From: a virus | DNA: 37,568 bases | Direction: 5' to 3' (one strand) | Virus record (IMG/VR): IMGVR_UViG_3300045912_000479 | Location: 1 to 37,568 of that record | Part shown: piece after piece, positions 16,498 to 25,478 of the stretch | Layout: each line of letters begins with the position of its first letter | How positions within the stretch are numbered: position 1 is the first letter of the stretch | Notes under the pieces: model-generated | What the model was told of the DNA's origin: nothing | Databases searched by the model: none | Seen by the model: the letters and a program-made list of their open reading frames with translations, nothing else | Translations under genes and position numbers: made by a program

Positions 16498-17109
16498 ATG
16501 CAAGGAAATGATGGAGTAGACTACAAAAAGAAGTACATGGATTTAAGAGCCCGTTTCGTAGAAGCTCTTGATATTGCTTTCCGTACAGGTTACGAACAAG
16601 GCTCTAACGAGACTCAAGTTCAAAACATGGCACAACAAGCCCAGATGCAGGCCCAACAAGCAGCTATGATGCAAAGCCAAATGGCCGCAGGACCTGCGAT
16701 GAATCAGCCCCCTGGTGCTGAGATGCCTCCTGGAATCGATCAACAAGCACCTGTTCCTGAAGCAGGTGGAGACGAAATGGATGCTGCTATTGCTGAGCTA
16801 GAGCAGTTGGTTAATAAATCGGAGCCCTCAATTGAAGATATGAAAAAATCTTTAGAGGTTATAAAAAACAACCGAATGTTTCAAAAACTTGAAAAGGCTA
16901 CCAAAGAAGCTAGTAAAAAAATGGGTCAACCTCCAAGACCTCTTTCGTTTTCATATAAGGTAAACCTTCCTGAGGATGCAAAACAAGCAGTGTCTATGCA
17001 AGCTAAAATCGTTGACGATATCTTAAAGAAGTGGGAACAAGAAGCACAAAACTCGGCAAAAGACATAACTTCTATCTTGAGTACAGAAGCCCTAACAAAG
17101 AAAGAGTAG
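16498..17109 (+). CDS. Q/M/A/P-rich protein after the portal, scaffold-like
   Basis: A 203-aa protein of unknown family. Residues 1-35 are helical, about 40-90 are low complexity (Q, M, A and P; NMAQQAQMQAQQAAMMQ), and the rest is charged helix (DEMDAAIAELEQLVNKSE; KAVSMQAK-like segments near the end). It lies one base after the portal stop and before a MuF-like head protein, so a head assembly or scaffolding role is plausible from position and composition. There is no enzymatic motif. A GAGGAAG ribosome site precedes the ATG. Confidence 0.6.
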   Translation: MQGNDGVDYKKKYMDLRARFVEALDIAFRTGYEQGSNETQVQNMAQQAQMQAQQAAMMQSQMAAGPAMNQPPGAEMPPGIDQQAPVPEAGGDEMDAAIAELEQLVNKSEPSIEDMKKSLEVIKNNRMFQKLEKATKEASKKMGQPPRPLSFSYKVNLPEDAKQAVSMQAKIVDDILKKWEQEAQNSAKDITSILSTEALTKKE

Positions 17110-17115
17110 GTCACT

Positions 17116-17883
17116 ATGCGTGGCATCAGCTCGGCTTCTAAAAACAAGATTCACGAACTTATAGATGATCTGTTTGATAGGATGGCTTTACAGCTTGTGG
17201 GTGAGATTCCATCTTTAAGAAATAAAAAATCCATAATATTTACAAGTAAACCAAATTTAACCTTGGCTCATATCTTCCTAAAAACCTTAGGATCTGAAAG
17301 ACCTTTGCCACAGGAACGAGAAGCTCTTAAAAATCTACTGTCAACAGCCGAAGAATATATCTCTTCTTTAAGAGCAAAGACAAAAGCTCAGATGACTGAA
17401 AAGATCGATAGCTATGTTAAGGAACAACATCTAAAAAATCAAAGGCCTTCTACGGTAGATATAAAAAGCATAATAAATGAAAATTTAGAAAAAGCCAAGA
17501 GCCATTTTAAAACTATCGCAGAAGCCGAAAGCACCAAAGCTAGAAACATGGGGAAAGCTCTTCAGATCGGTAAGGTCGCGGCTTCTCAGGGGGTTAGCGA
17601 TCCTAATGTTTATTTTGTGGTAGTTAGAGACGGAAAAACTTGCAGCGAATGTGTCCGCTTGCATTTGATGCCCGATCTAGTTACACCAAGAGTTTGGAAG
17701 CTGAGCGAGATTGGTTTTGGCTATCACAAAAAAGGCGAAAACAACCCTAAAATCGCGGGGTTACATTGTCGATGCCGTTGCTCCCTCGCATTCCTAGCTC
17801 CTGGTTTTGGCTTCAAAAATGGCCAAGTAGCTTGGATAGGTGAAGGACACGACGAATACAGAGCACAAAGAGGCCAGCAATGA
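17116..17883 (+). CDS. MuF/SPP1 gp7-like minor head protein
   Basis: A 255-aa head morphogenesis protein. The N-terminal two thirds are helical. The C-terminal domain carries the pattern of the Mu gpF/SPP1 gp7 family: RDGKTCSECVRLH (C176, C179, H183), a tryptophan-containing link, then GLHCRCRCSLAFLAPG (H217, C218, C220, C222). These Cys/His residues probably bind a metal. Proteins of this family sit near the portal, are packaged in few copies, and may enter the cell with the DNA. The position two genes after the portal fits. The end overlaps the next gene by four bases (ATGA). Confidence 0.82.
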   Translation: MRGISSASKNKIHELIDDLFDRMALQLVGEIPSLRNKKSIIFTSKPNLTLAHIFLKTLGSERPLPQEREALKNLLSTAEEYISSLRAKTKAQMTEKIDSYVKEQHLKNQRPSTVDIKSIINENLEKAKSHFKTIAEAESTKARNMGKALQIGKVAASQGVSDPNVYFVVVRDGKTCSECVRLHLMPDLVTPRVWKLSEIGFGYHKKGENNPKIAGLHCRCRCSLAFLAPGFGFKNGQVAWIGEGHDEYRAQRGQQ

Positions 17884-18503
17884 TCAAGATCATAATTGAA
17901 ATTATCAAGATGTTTATGGGCAACTCTCAGTCGGTAGCTTCAGAAGCTGTTAAGGACGTGGAGAATAAGTCAGAACCTAAAAAAGAAGAACCTCCAGTTA
18001 AAGAAGAAAAGAAACCGCAGGTTGCCGTAAAACAGTTTGTAACCATCGAAGACATCTTGATGGGTCGTGCAAAATTTGAAGAGCTTCCTGAAGAACATCA
18101 AAAGAACATGGAAGAACTGGTTGAGAAGATCAACAAGTTTTTTGAAGGCTACACCTGGCCAAAACAGTTACCTAAAAAGGTAAACGACGGGTACAGAAGA
18201 CCTCAAGACAGTCCTAAAAACGGATCGGCTACAAGCTGGCACTTCAAAGGAGCGGCCATCGATCTAGATGACGACGCCTCTGGCATTACCTGGAAATATG
18301 TTTGGGAAAACAGGTTTAAGCTTAAAGAGCTGGGCCTATATGTTGAACACCCGTGCTGGACCAACCATAAGGGTGGTTCCTGGATTCACTTACAGATAAG
18401 AGCGCCAAGATCTGGCAAGCGTTTTTTTGTACCTTCTACTCAACCTAATCCTAACCCAGCATTTTGGGACGGCAAATACGAGGCAGATCTAGATAAAGCT
18501 TGA
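17880..18503 (+). CDS. M15-family peptidoglycan peptidase
   Basis: A 207-aa protein with a zinc D-Ala-D-Ala-type (VanY/M15) peptidase domain in the C-terminal half. GYRRP is followed by SWHFKGAAIDLDDD, giving zinc ligands H121 and D128, and by GGSWIHLQIRAP, giving H170; the catalytic acid is probably the E of YVEHP. The N-terminus (MIKIIIEIIKMFMG) is hydrophobic, and a K/E/P-rich linker follows, so the enzyme may be tethered or exported. It would cut cell-wall peptides, either as endolysin or as a virion-associated enzyme used at entry; the location within the head gene cluster fits either. No holin-like gene is adjacent. Confidence 0.82.
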   Translation: MIKIIIEIIKMFMGNSQSVASEAVKDVENKSEPKKEEPPVKEEKKPQVAVKQFVTIEDILMGRAKFEELPEEHQKNMEELVEKINKFFEGYTWPKQLPKKVNDGYRRPQDSPKNGSATSWHFKGAAIDLDDDASGITWKYVWENRFKLKELGLYVEHPCWTNHKGGSWIHLQIRAPRSGKRFFVPSTQPNPNPAFWDGKYEADLDKA

Positions 18504-18533
18504 TTTTATCACAAGATATGCTACATTTTGTGA

Positions 18534-18797
18534 ATGATAATCGAGTCTTTCTACTTATCTGACGAAGCTAATATACCAAAAGCGTTAGAGCTTACAGGTC
18601 TTTCCATGGACGAGCTATCCTCTATCGTCGGAAGGTTCATCAAAACATCATGGAGAGCAGGCCAGATGCGTGGTGAGGTGGTTGTGTACTCTGATGGTAG
18701 GGTAAGGATTAGGCACCATTTTAATAAAAAGAAACTATGGGAGTCTGACTCATTTTTTCATGAGTTCGATGAGCGCCTTGATTCCAGAATTTTCTGA
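18534..18797 (+). CDS. Small 87-aa protein, unknown
   Basis: I do not recognise this family. The protein has a helical N-terminal half (IPKALELTGLSMDELSSIV) and a basic beta half (RGEVVVYSDGRVRIRHHFNKKKL), suggesting a small nucleic-acid or protein binder. No ribosome site precedes the ATG; instead a -10-like TATGCT (18517-18522) lies 11 bases upstream, so the mRNA could be nearly leaderless. Its last 48 bases overlap, tail to tail, the end of the Nudix gene on the other strand. The reading frame looks protein-like but is the least certain gene on the plus strand. Confidence 0.5.
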   Translation: MIIESFYLSDEANIPKALELTGLSMDELSSIVGRFIKTSWRAGQMRGEVVVYSDGRVRIRHHFNKKKLWESDSFFHEFDERLDSRIF

Positions 18798-19154
18798 TGG
18801 CTTTATATGTAGATCTTCGCTAGGAATTGTAAAAGGATCTCTCCAGTATATCGATTGAAACTCCATATCTGGATCTTTTTCAAGACTTGGTTTACCGTCG
18901 ATCTCTGCGGTGCAAACGTAAACGATGATAGGCTTGCCTTGTTTATCTTTTTTCTTGTATAAACCAACAAGTTTGAAGTTTTTACCAGAAAAACCAGTTT
19001 CTTCTCGAAGTTCCCTCTCGGCCCCAACTTTTGGATCTTCTCCATCGTTAATACCACCAGCAGGAAAATTTACTTTTCCGTTGTCCTTACGAGTTCCCAT
19101 TAGATAGGTAGATCCCTGTCCTTTGACAAGAACGACAGCGTACCGGCTACTCAT
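18750..19154 (-). CDS. Nudix hydrolase
   Basis: A 134-aa Nudix-fold pyrophosphohydrolase. The Nudix box fits the G-x5-E-x7-R-E-U-x-E-E-x-G-U rule exactly: G33, E39, then RELREETGF (47-55). Such enzymes cleave nucleoside diphosphates linked to another group (damaged dNTPs, NAD-type compounds, ADP-ribose or capped RNA); the substrate cannot be read here. The gene starts 8 bases inside the end of an ADP-ribosyltransferase-domain gene, so an ADP-ribose or NAD link is a tempting but unproven idea. Its end overlaps the small plus-strand gene. Confidence 0.9.
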   Translation of the reverse strand: MSSRYAVVLVKGQGSTYLMGTRKDNGKVNFPAGGINDGEDPKVGAERELREETGFSGKNFKLVGLYKKKDKQGKPIIVYVCTAEIDGKPSLEKDPDMEFQSIYWRDPFTIPSEDLHIKPSENSGIKALIELMKK

Positions 19155-21234
19155 TTTCTTCCTCGCTAGCTGCCATCTTCTTAGGAGCCTTCATGGTCCT
19201 CATGATATCTTTGACTGCTGAAGGAAGAGGCTTTGTTTCTCTAACTAGAGGGTATTGTTTTGTAGATCTGAAACCAGACTTATCCTGTTCTCCACGGTAG
19301 TTAATTCTTCCATGAAGGTCTTTTTTGGGGTCCGTTTGTGCCATCTTAGTTCTAGTTGGAGTATGGATTGCATAATACCTTTTGACGTCGCCTTTCGTAG
19401 CACGATCGGAAGTATGTGGAGCCACGATAATTTCATGCTCAAAACTATAATCGTTTTTGCCAGGCTTATTTTTATCGGGAGTGTAAAACTTTCCGGCGTT
19501 GTCCATGTCCATTTCGATGGACGGCATTTTTCCGTACATGTGAGGAGCCGAATGGATTTTATCCTCATCTATCCACGCCGCTATAGTTTTTGAAGAGCCA
19601 TCGTCCTTTATATCATAATCTTCCTCAAAACCCCTTGCGGCTGCAATGTGGGGAGTCCAGCTAGAATGTTCATTGTGTCGAACCAATCCTCGATTTAATA
19701 CGTTTTCTTTTTCATCTCCACTAATACCTCTAAAAAGAAGAAACTGTCTTTTTCCTGTTTCAGGATGTATTCGGGTAAGTGTTTTATTTGAAAGCTTATT
19801 TAAAGCCCTAAGCCTTAATCCGCCTTCCATTTTAGGAATTTCGCTTCGAACTTGTCTATGGGTTTCGTCATCGTAGCTGCTGTCCATATCTTGTAGGAAA
19901 CCAACGGATTGTTGCCATTCGTTAACCTTATCTCGACCAGGAAGTTTATTTGGGTCAAGTTTACCAAAAATACGACGTGCAGCGCCTTTCTTCATCTCTT
20001 CAGAAGCTGCCATCTGCTGGTTTTCCATGGAGGTTGTGATATCTTCAGGCTTGATTGATTGTGCAACTTTGTAAGCCTTTTGATGGCCACGCTTTAAGTT
20101 CTTCATGTGCTGATTAAACAGGTTATCGTCTTTAATGTAGCGTTTAAAATCTTCTCTTTTCTTAGGATTGACCAGTAGATCTCGAGCATGGGCCAAGATC
20201 TCTTCTCCGAAAAAAGGACTGTCACGCTTGTACCTTCTGGTATCGGCGATAAAATTACCAACAGCCTTGATAGCATCTGGATGATGCTGTTCAAGCAACT
20301 TTTGTTTTACCCTTACCGCAGCGTTTGGTCCATACCGGTCAGAGATTTGATCGATAAGACTGTGGAAACCCTCATGCTCTATGGTGCTATCTACAGTCCG
20401 ACCTCTAAGTGTCGCCTGTTCCGGTGTGAGCTGCTTGGTATCTTTTGCTTTTTTAGATGGAGTCCTTGGAAGCTTAGGCTTCTTAGGCTTTGACGCTATA
20501 TGGTCTTCGTAAGCTTTCCTGTTTTCAGGTTTTGAAAAATCCAGCTTAGATAGCTCGTAAGCTTTTGATTGCCAGTCCTGATAGGCCTGGCCGTAATCTC
20601 TGATTACCTGACTTTTTTTCTCTTCATAGGCTTGAACCTTCTGTGCGTATTCGTCATCGCCCTCTTCATACTTGGAACGCATCTTGCCTGCAAGTGCTGC
20701 AGGTTTAGGCCCTCGTGGAGTCTGATGATTTAGACCAAGAGTGTTTCTGTCAAACTTGCCAGCTACTCTTTTTCCGTAAGCATCAATAAGCTCACTTGTG
20801 TTGTTGAGCACCCTGCTTGAGCCTTTGAGTCTTGTTTTTCCTTCTAGCGGCTTTCCGCCATACTCAGCGTTTGCAACCTTTTTTCCATAAAGATCTTTTT
20901 GTCTTCCAGTCTCGATAAGCTGAACATCCTGGTCAGGTCTGGTTGAGACTTGTTTAAGGTTTGGAAACGTAATGCGAGGACGAGACATCTTTTGTAGGGA
21001 TGTATTTGTTTTTTCAGATTTTTGAATATCAATCTCATTTTCAACATATGCTTCTAAATGATGGTTACTTAAATATTCAGCAAAATCCCGAACGATTGTG
21101 GCTAAATCTTCCGAAGGATGAGATCTTAAAAAATCGATAAAACCATACTTTTCTTCTAGCCATTCCGATCCTTTTTTGTCGATTGGAACCCTATAAATTT
21201 TTCTAGTTTTATGGTTTTTTATAACAAGTTTCAT
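19147..21234 (-). CDS. Multidomain protein: HExxH peptidase-like domain plus R-S-E ADP-ribosyltransferase
   Basis: A 695-aa protein with separable modules. Residues 1-280 are charged linkers. A metallopeptidase-like motif HEGFH (287-291) follows, with a candidate third ligand in GEEILAHA (E344/E345). Residues about 495-625 show the R-S-E ADP-ribosyltransferase pattern: R502 in LLFRGIS, S524-S525 in HSSWTP, and the catalytic E-x-E at E599/E601 in YSFEHEIIVAP. MAASEE occurs between the two modules (408-413) and again at the C-terminus (687-692). Large multidomain proteins of this type (polyvalent proteins) are thought to be packaged and injected to modify host targets; that role is inference here. 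It begins in a four-base overlap (ATGA) with the 1000-aa gene and ends overlapping the Nudix gene. Confidence 0.75.
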   Translation of the reverse strand: MKLVIKNHKTRKIYRVPIDKKGSEWLEEKYGFIDFLRSHPSEDLATIVRDFAEYLSNHHLEAYVENEIDIQKSEKTNTSLQKMSRPRITFPNLKQVSTRPDQDVQLIETGRQKDLYGKKVANAEYGGKPLEGKTRLKGSSRVLNNTSELIDAYGKRVAGKFDRNTLGLNHQTPRGPKPAALAGKMRSKYEEGDDEYAQKVQAYEEKKSQVIRDYGQAYQDWQSKAYELSKLDFSKPENRKAYEDHIASKPKKPKLPRTPSKKAKDTKQLTPEQATLRGRTVDSTIEHEGFHSLIDQISDRYGPNAAVRVKQKLLEQHHPDAIKAVGNFIADTRRYKRDSPFFGEEILAHARDLLVNPKKREDFKRYIKDDNLFNQHMKNLKRGHQKAYKVAQSIKPEDITTSMENQQMAASEEMKKGAARRIFGKLDPNKLPGRDKVNEWQQSVGFLQDMDSSYDDETHRQVRSEIPKMEGGLRLRALNKLSNKTLTRIHPETGKRQFLLFRGISGDEKENVLNRGLVRHNEHSSWTPHIAAARGFEEDYDIKDDGSSKTIAAWIDEDKIHSAPHMYGKMPSIEMDMDNAGKFYTPDKNKPGKNDYSFEHEIIVAPHTSDRATKGDVKRYYAIHTPTRTKMAQTDPKKDLHGRINYRGEQDKSGFRSTKQYPLVRETKPLPSAVKDIMRTMKAPKKMAASEEENE

Positions 21235-24233
21235 TTTAATCCTTCTTCGCTTGCAGCTAATTTTTTAGGAACTTTACTTGTAGTATGTTTTGTTTTCCCA
21301 ACATTTACCTCTCCCAATCGAGATTTTGGGGAAAACATTTCATAATAATTTTCGTTATTAAACACGTCGTGCACACTTTTCATTCTTTGTTTAAAATTGG
21401 AAGCTATATGATTTTTTAAACCCTCATCTTTAATATGAGCCAAATTTTTATCAAAAGTTTCTTCTATTTTTTTACTATTGTTATTCCACCAGTCCGCCAA
21501 ATCGTCTGCATGCTCATGCATTTCATAAGGCTCAAATTTTGAAGCTATTGAACCTAAGCTAGAATTCCAAAGATAGTCAGATATAGCGTCCTTGTTTTTT
21601 GTTGGATCGTTTTTACCAAACTTATTTCTTATGCCTCTATTATATTGAAAATTTCTTTCATGGTCAATCAAAAGAGGGCGAGAGAAACCTTCTTTTTGAC
21701 TATTGGATTTGTCATCTCTATGTACAGGAAACTTATCTTTACTTAGCATTATATTGCCCGCGTGTCTATCTACGTTATTTGTCAGATAATCCATTATGGC
21801 AATTTTCTGTACATCTAATGGGTGAGCTTTACCTTCGCCAGAAGGTAAGTCTACATAATCGTGGTTAAATTTATGAACAGTAACAGGCACACCTTGATGC
21901 TCATAATAGCTAACATCTTCCGCCATATGTCCCATATCTGCCGCGTGTAATAAATTTTTGGTAGTTAATGTTGCCCATCCCTTAATTGGGTTTTTAGTGT
22001 ATGTTTTGGTGCTAGATTCTAAATGCCCATAGTAAGGTTTAATCATAAAGGTTTTGGGTTTTGCTAGTGTTACGTTTTGACCTTCTTCATCTTTATAGCT
22101 TTTAATATCAAAAATATTTTTAGACGAAATACCTTTTGTATAAGATTTAGATTGATCTTTAAAAATTTGTGGACTTTTAACAATATGATCTAAAAAATGC
22201 TCGTCTGCCATAGGATGGTTGGCTCCATGAGCATTGTTGTCAACTATAGGAAATTTTACCTTGTCATGACTGTTTTTAATCCTTTTAAAGGAATTGGGGT
22301 CAATAGCCTTATCTAAACTTCTTCCTTCTCTGTTATCTTTTGCGGAAGCAGCTTGCCAACTCTTTCCAAGATATAGTCCACTTCGTCTTTCAAGACGACT
22401 TTTAACCAATCTATCCATAGACTGGATATCTTGCATATTTTTATCAATTCCTCGTTCTTCATTTTGTTTGTATTTAATGTAGCTTGGGTTTTCAGCTATA
22501 GCACTACGAACACTCTGATCCTCATCATTTGCAAGTTTTTCGTGATGTTTCGGATCTAGGTTTGGGTCATGCTTCATATTGTGATAGGCGTCAGCAATCT
22601 TTTTTCCGTGCTCAGGATTTATGTTGACCTTTGGGGCTGATGAAAGAGAGGCTTTTTGTAAGGATTTACCAAATTGACGATTAGGTTGTGCCCATAGCTT
22701 TTTCGCATCTGCAGATCTATTTCCTACAGAAGAGTGTAGTTTTTTGCCAGTTTTTTGTTCAATAACTGAATAAGCTGCTGAGGCAAGCCCCTTTCTTTGA
22801 TGATCTGGGTCTGTACTACTGAACGTAACGTGTAAAAGACCTTTATGCTCTGAAGCCTCAGGCCATTCTGAAAAATAATAATCACCGACCCTGTTTCCTT
22901 TAGGATCGTGGGCCGTGACTCTGTGAGAAGTTATGTCATGTTTGCCGTTAAACATCTCGACTTTTGGTGGATGAAATTTTAGAGTGTATCCCTCTTTCTT
23001 CCAGTCTCCCTTGAGTCCTTTTTCCATTTCACTAGCCGCCAAATAGTAATCCGAATCTTCGGGAGACAATCTTCCCCTAACCGAAGCGTTAGAAGTATGC
23101 GGATCAGCATGTGTTGCGACCTTATCCCAAGCCCTTGTCGCTGCCTTGCTGCGCTGATATCCTTCGGACATGATACCCTTAGAACCCAAAGATTTTACAT
23201 GATCTTTGGCCATGTTTAGCATGTTTTGGTATAGTCCTTTTCCTTGGTGCTCAGGCTCAATACGTCCAAGTTCAACTCGGTGGTATCCAAAATCTTTTGA
23301 AAAACTATTTGAAACAGGATTTTTCGTATAAGCTAAATGACCAACCTTTTTCCTATCTTTAAAAACTTGAATTACGTGATATATAGGATTTCGGCCATAA
23401 TAACGAAACTTGTACCCCTGAGCTTTAAGCTCCTCTGGAGAAAGAGCTTTTTCAATCTTCTCAGGCAAATCCTTACCTTTTGATTCTTTATCCCAATGTT
23501 CTACAGCTTTTTTGCCACCTAAAGCTTTTATCCCAGCAGGGGTATGCGCCCATCTTCTTTGAGCCTCTGAAACATAAGGCTTCATAAGAGGTTCAAATTT
23601 GGGTTTGGATTTTTCAGATTTTGGAAGTTTTGGAATAGGCGAATTTCTTATCTGGCGAAGCTTTGCTCGGTGCATGAATCCTGCGATCTCTCTGTTCTTG
23701 GAAGCTCCAGATGCCATGCCGTAATTTTCTTTTTCCCAAGAGCTTTGTCTTTCTGCTCTGGCCGATCTTTTTTCTTCAGGACTCTTTCCCTCATCAATAC
23801 GAGCTTTTTTGAAAGGTTCTGCAAAATTAAAATTATGAGTAAAAGTTGAGCCATCCGGTAAAACCGAATACATATCTTTAGGTTTTGCCTGATGGAACTC
23901 TGTACCTTGACCCATTACAACCTTGCCAGAATTGGGTCCGTGGTTGTAGATCATTTTATGTGTGTAGCCGTCAGATTCAATGTGAGATTCTTGCCCCGTC
24001 ATGTGAGCAAGGGTGCGAGCGGCTTCTTTTTGTTCGTCAGATGGGTCGGTAATCAGAATAGATTTTTCAGGCTTGCCATAATAGCCATCAAGAGAATAAA
24101 CTTTTCCACCAGAAACATTTTGTTTTAAAAATTGTATGGCTTCCTCGTGCGCAAAGGGAACCTGAACCTTATCTGGATAAGGAGAATTCTCAACCGAAAA
24201 GATGATATGTGGCTGACTAATCAGATGTCTCAT
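21231..24233 (-). CDS. 1000-aa multidomain protein: two GNAT acetyltransferase domains plus PI3/4K- or HipA-like kinase
   Basis: The modules in order are an N-terminal alpha/beta region (1-140) and a basic linker; a GNAT domain (about 265-380) with acetyl-CoA loop RIEPEHQGKGL (324-334); and a second GNAT domain (about 412-520) with TDPDHQRKGLA (474-484). A leucine-rich-variant/HEAT-like repeat, LANDEDQSVRSAIAENP (567-583), comes next. A kinase-like domain (about 725-930) follows, with MDYLTNNVDRHAGNIML (catalytic D822, R823, H824, N827) and LLIDHERNF (metal ligand D857), the pattern of the PI3/4-kinase and HipA families. LAASE motifs lie at 398-402, between the two GNAT domains, and at the C-terminus. 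A polyvalent host-modifying protein is the best reading; targets are unknown. The ATG at 24233 follows AGGAGAGG. Confidence 0.78.
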   Translation of the reverse strand: MRHLISQPHIIFSVENSPYPDKVQVPFAHEEAIQFLKQNVSGGKVYSLDGYYGKPEKSILITDPSDEQKEAARTLAHMTGQESHIESDGYTHKMIYNHGPNSGKVVMGQGTEFHQAKPKDMYSVLPDGSTFTHNFNFAEPFKKARIDEGKSPEEKRSARAERQSSWEKENYGMASGASKNREIAGFMHRAKLRQIRNSPIPKLPKSEKSKPKFEPLMKPYVSEAQRRWAHTPAGIKALGGKKAVEHWDKESKGKDLPEKIEKALSPEELKAQGYKFRYYGRNPIYHVIQVFKDRKKVGHLAYTKNPVSNSFSKDFGYHRVELGRIEPEHQGKGLYQNMLNMAKDHVKSLGSKGIMSEGYQRSKAATRAWDKVATHADPHTSNASVRGRLSPEDSDYYLAASEMEKGLKGDWKKEGYTLKFHPPKVEMFNGKHDITSHRVTAHDPKGNRVGDYYFSEWPEASEHKGLLHVTFSSTDPDHQRKGLASAAYSVIEQKTGKKLHSSVGNRSADAKKLWAQPNRQFGKSLQKASLSSAPKVNINPEHGKKIADAYHNMKHDPNLDPKHHEKLANDEDQSVRSAIAENPSYIKYKQNEERGIDKNMQDIQSMDRLVKSRLERRSGLYLGKSWQAASAKDNREGRSLDKAIDPNSFKRIKNSHDKVKFPIVDNNAHGANHPMADEHFLDHIVKSPQIFKDQSKSYTKGISSKNIFDIKSYKDEEGQNVTLAKPKTFMIKPYYGHLESSTKTYTKNPIKGWATLTTKNLLHAADMGHMAEDVSYYEHQGVPVTVHKFNHDYVDLPSGEGKAHPLDVQKIAIMDYLTNNVDRHAGNIMLSKDKFPVHRDDKSNSQKEGFSRPLLIDHERNFQYNRGIRNKFGKNDPTKNKDAISDYLWNSSLGSIASKFEPYEMHEHADDLADWWNNNSKKIEETFDKNLAHIKDEGLKNHIASNFKQRMKSVHDVFNNENYYEMFSPKSRLGEVNVGKTKHTTSKVPKKLAASEEGLK

Positions 24234-24240
24234 ACCTCTC

Positions 24241-25071
24241 CTATATAGTTGTTACAAACATCTTTTGGCCCATCAATCTTTGGAGCTGTTTTAAGATTTC
24301 TTTCTTTTTAAGTTGAAGCTCGTTAATTCGAGTTTGGAAGATAGCAGGACCAGGATTCGAAGAACTCTGACCGATACCGTCTTGGCTGATGCTGACCGAA
24401 GTGTTCGAATTATTGGGCGCGATACTGCTTAAAATATTTAACGCAGCATATATTCCAATCAGGTTGTTAACAACGATAGGAACCTGACCTGCATCTTTTG
24501 AAAGGCCGGCAGTAATAGTAATTTGCCAGTAGGTAGGAACCCATTGAAGACCATCCATAACAGTTAAAAAAGCAATACCTGCATTTCCAACGGCTCCTGT
24601 TACAGAGTTGACTCCGTAAGCAGCAAGCAAAGGAACAACATTGATAAGTCTTTGGTGGAAGTTTCCTGTATCAATCCATTCTGATGGGATTTCGAAAATA
24701 TTTTCCCTATTAGCAGAAACAATCGCAAGCTGTTCGATAGAAATGATAGGCCCTGCATTTGATCTCAAATGAATATATGACTTGTAATCATTATAATGGA
24801 AAGGAAGTCTTTCAACAAACTGCTCAGCAAAAACTGGAACTTTAAGCTCGATCTCAATTTCATTGATCGCAAGGTTGATCTGATCTTTAAGCTCGTCGTT
24901 TGAATAGCTTACGCCTGCAGGAAGTTTTTCAAGAATACCTTTTAAGTATCTGCTTTTTAGCTTTGCAGGAGTAAGAAGAGGCTCTACCCTGGAAAGAAGG
25001 CCAGATGTTCCATTTGCTTGAACAGGATAGGTTTTTGTGTTTATAGCTTTTGTTTTTGTGTAATCAGCCAT
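24241..25071 (-). CDS. Head-tail connector-like structural protein
   Basis: A 276-aa virion-type protein. The first half contains amphipathic helices resembling connector proteins (YLKGILEKLP; SNDELKDQINLAINEIEIEL). It is followed by beta segments (YIHLRSNAGPIISIEQLAIV, LQWVPTYWQITITAG), a Ser/Asn/Gly-rich linker and a C-terminal coiled coil (RINELQLKKKEILKQLQ). I infer a neck or connector role from the helical pattern and neighbours; no enzyme motif is present. The ATG at 25071 shares its A with the preceding TAA and has GGGCGG at a better distance than the ATG at 25077. Confidence 0.6.
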   Translation of the reverse strand: MADYTKTKAINTKTYPVQANGTSGLLSRVEPLLTPAKLKSRYLKGILEKLPAGVSYSNDELKDQINLAINEIEIELKVPVFAEQFVERLPFHYNDYKSYIHLRSNAGPIISIEQLAIVSANRENIFEIPSEWIDTGNFHQRLINVVPLLAAYGVNSVTGAVGNAGIAFLTVMDGLQWVPTYWQITITAGLSKDAGQVPIVVNNLIGIYAALNILSSIAPNNSNTSVSISQDGIGQSSSNPGPAIFQTRINELQLKKKEILKQLQRLMGQKMFVTTI

Positions 25072-25457
25072 TAGCATCCGCCCTGATTAAACATTTCCAC
25101 AACAAGACCTTGTAACACAACAAAACGTCTTGTGACGCCGCCTTCGGTAAGGATAAATTGAACGTTTCCTGAGCTTGGTTTTTCTGTACTCAGAAGGTCT
25201 ACTTTCCATAGGGAACCATCGAGAGTAGAGGCTGCGGTTGCTGTTTTTGTGATAACGTTGTCTGGGTTTACCGCTGGGAAAACAACCTGAACAGAAGGAC
25301 TTGCTCCTGTAGGGATATATCTCAATCCGTCTTGGTCAAGATCAATGAGCTGAAAATAGAGGGTATTAGGCTCATCATGTCTAATTGTCCACTCAGAAGA
25401 CTTCTGAAAAGAGTTAACGTTTTGAAAATTTTTCAAAGTTTGTGCTGAAAGTCTCAC
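25071..25457 (-). CDS. Small beta-sandwich structural protein
   Basis: A 128-aa protein. The pattern EWTIRHDEPNTLYFQLIDLD, followed by short strands (SVQVVFPAV, LWKVDLLST, GNVQFILTEGG, RRFVVLQGLVVE), resembles the small beta-sandwich domains at the N-terminus of baseplate or neck proteins that start with a value-range formula. It is the first gene of a short leftward operon with the connector-like gene. The start is a GTG at 25457 with TAGGAG. The intergenic motif AAAGGCAATCTTTAAAG lies 22 bases upstream. Confidence 0.55.
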   Translation of the reverse strand: MRLSAQTLKNFQNVNSFQKSSEWTIRHDEPNTLYFQLIDLDQDGLRYIPTGASPSVQVVFPAVNPDNVITKTATAASTLDGSLWKVDLLSTEKPSSGNVQFILTEGGVTRRFVVLQGLVVEMFNQGGC

Positions 25458-25478
25458 GGAATACTCCTATGGTCTACT

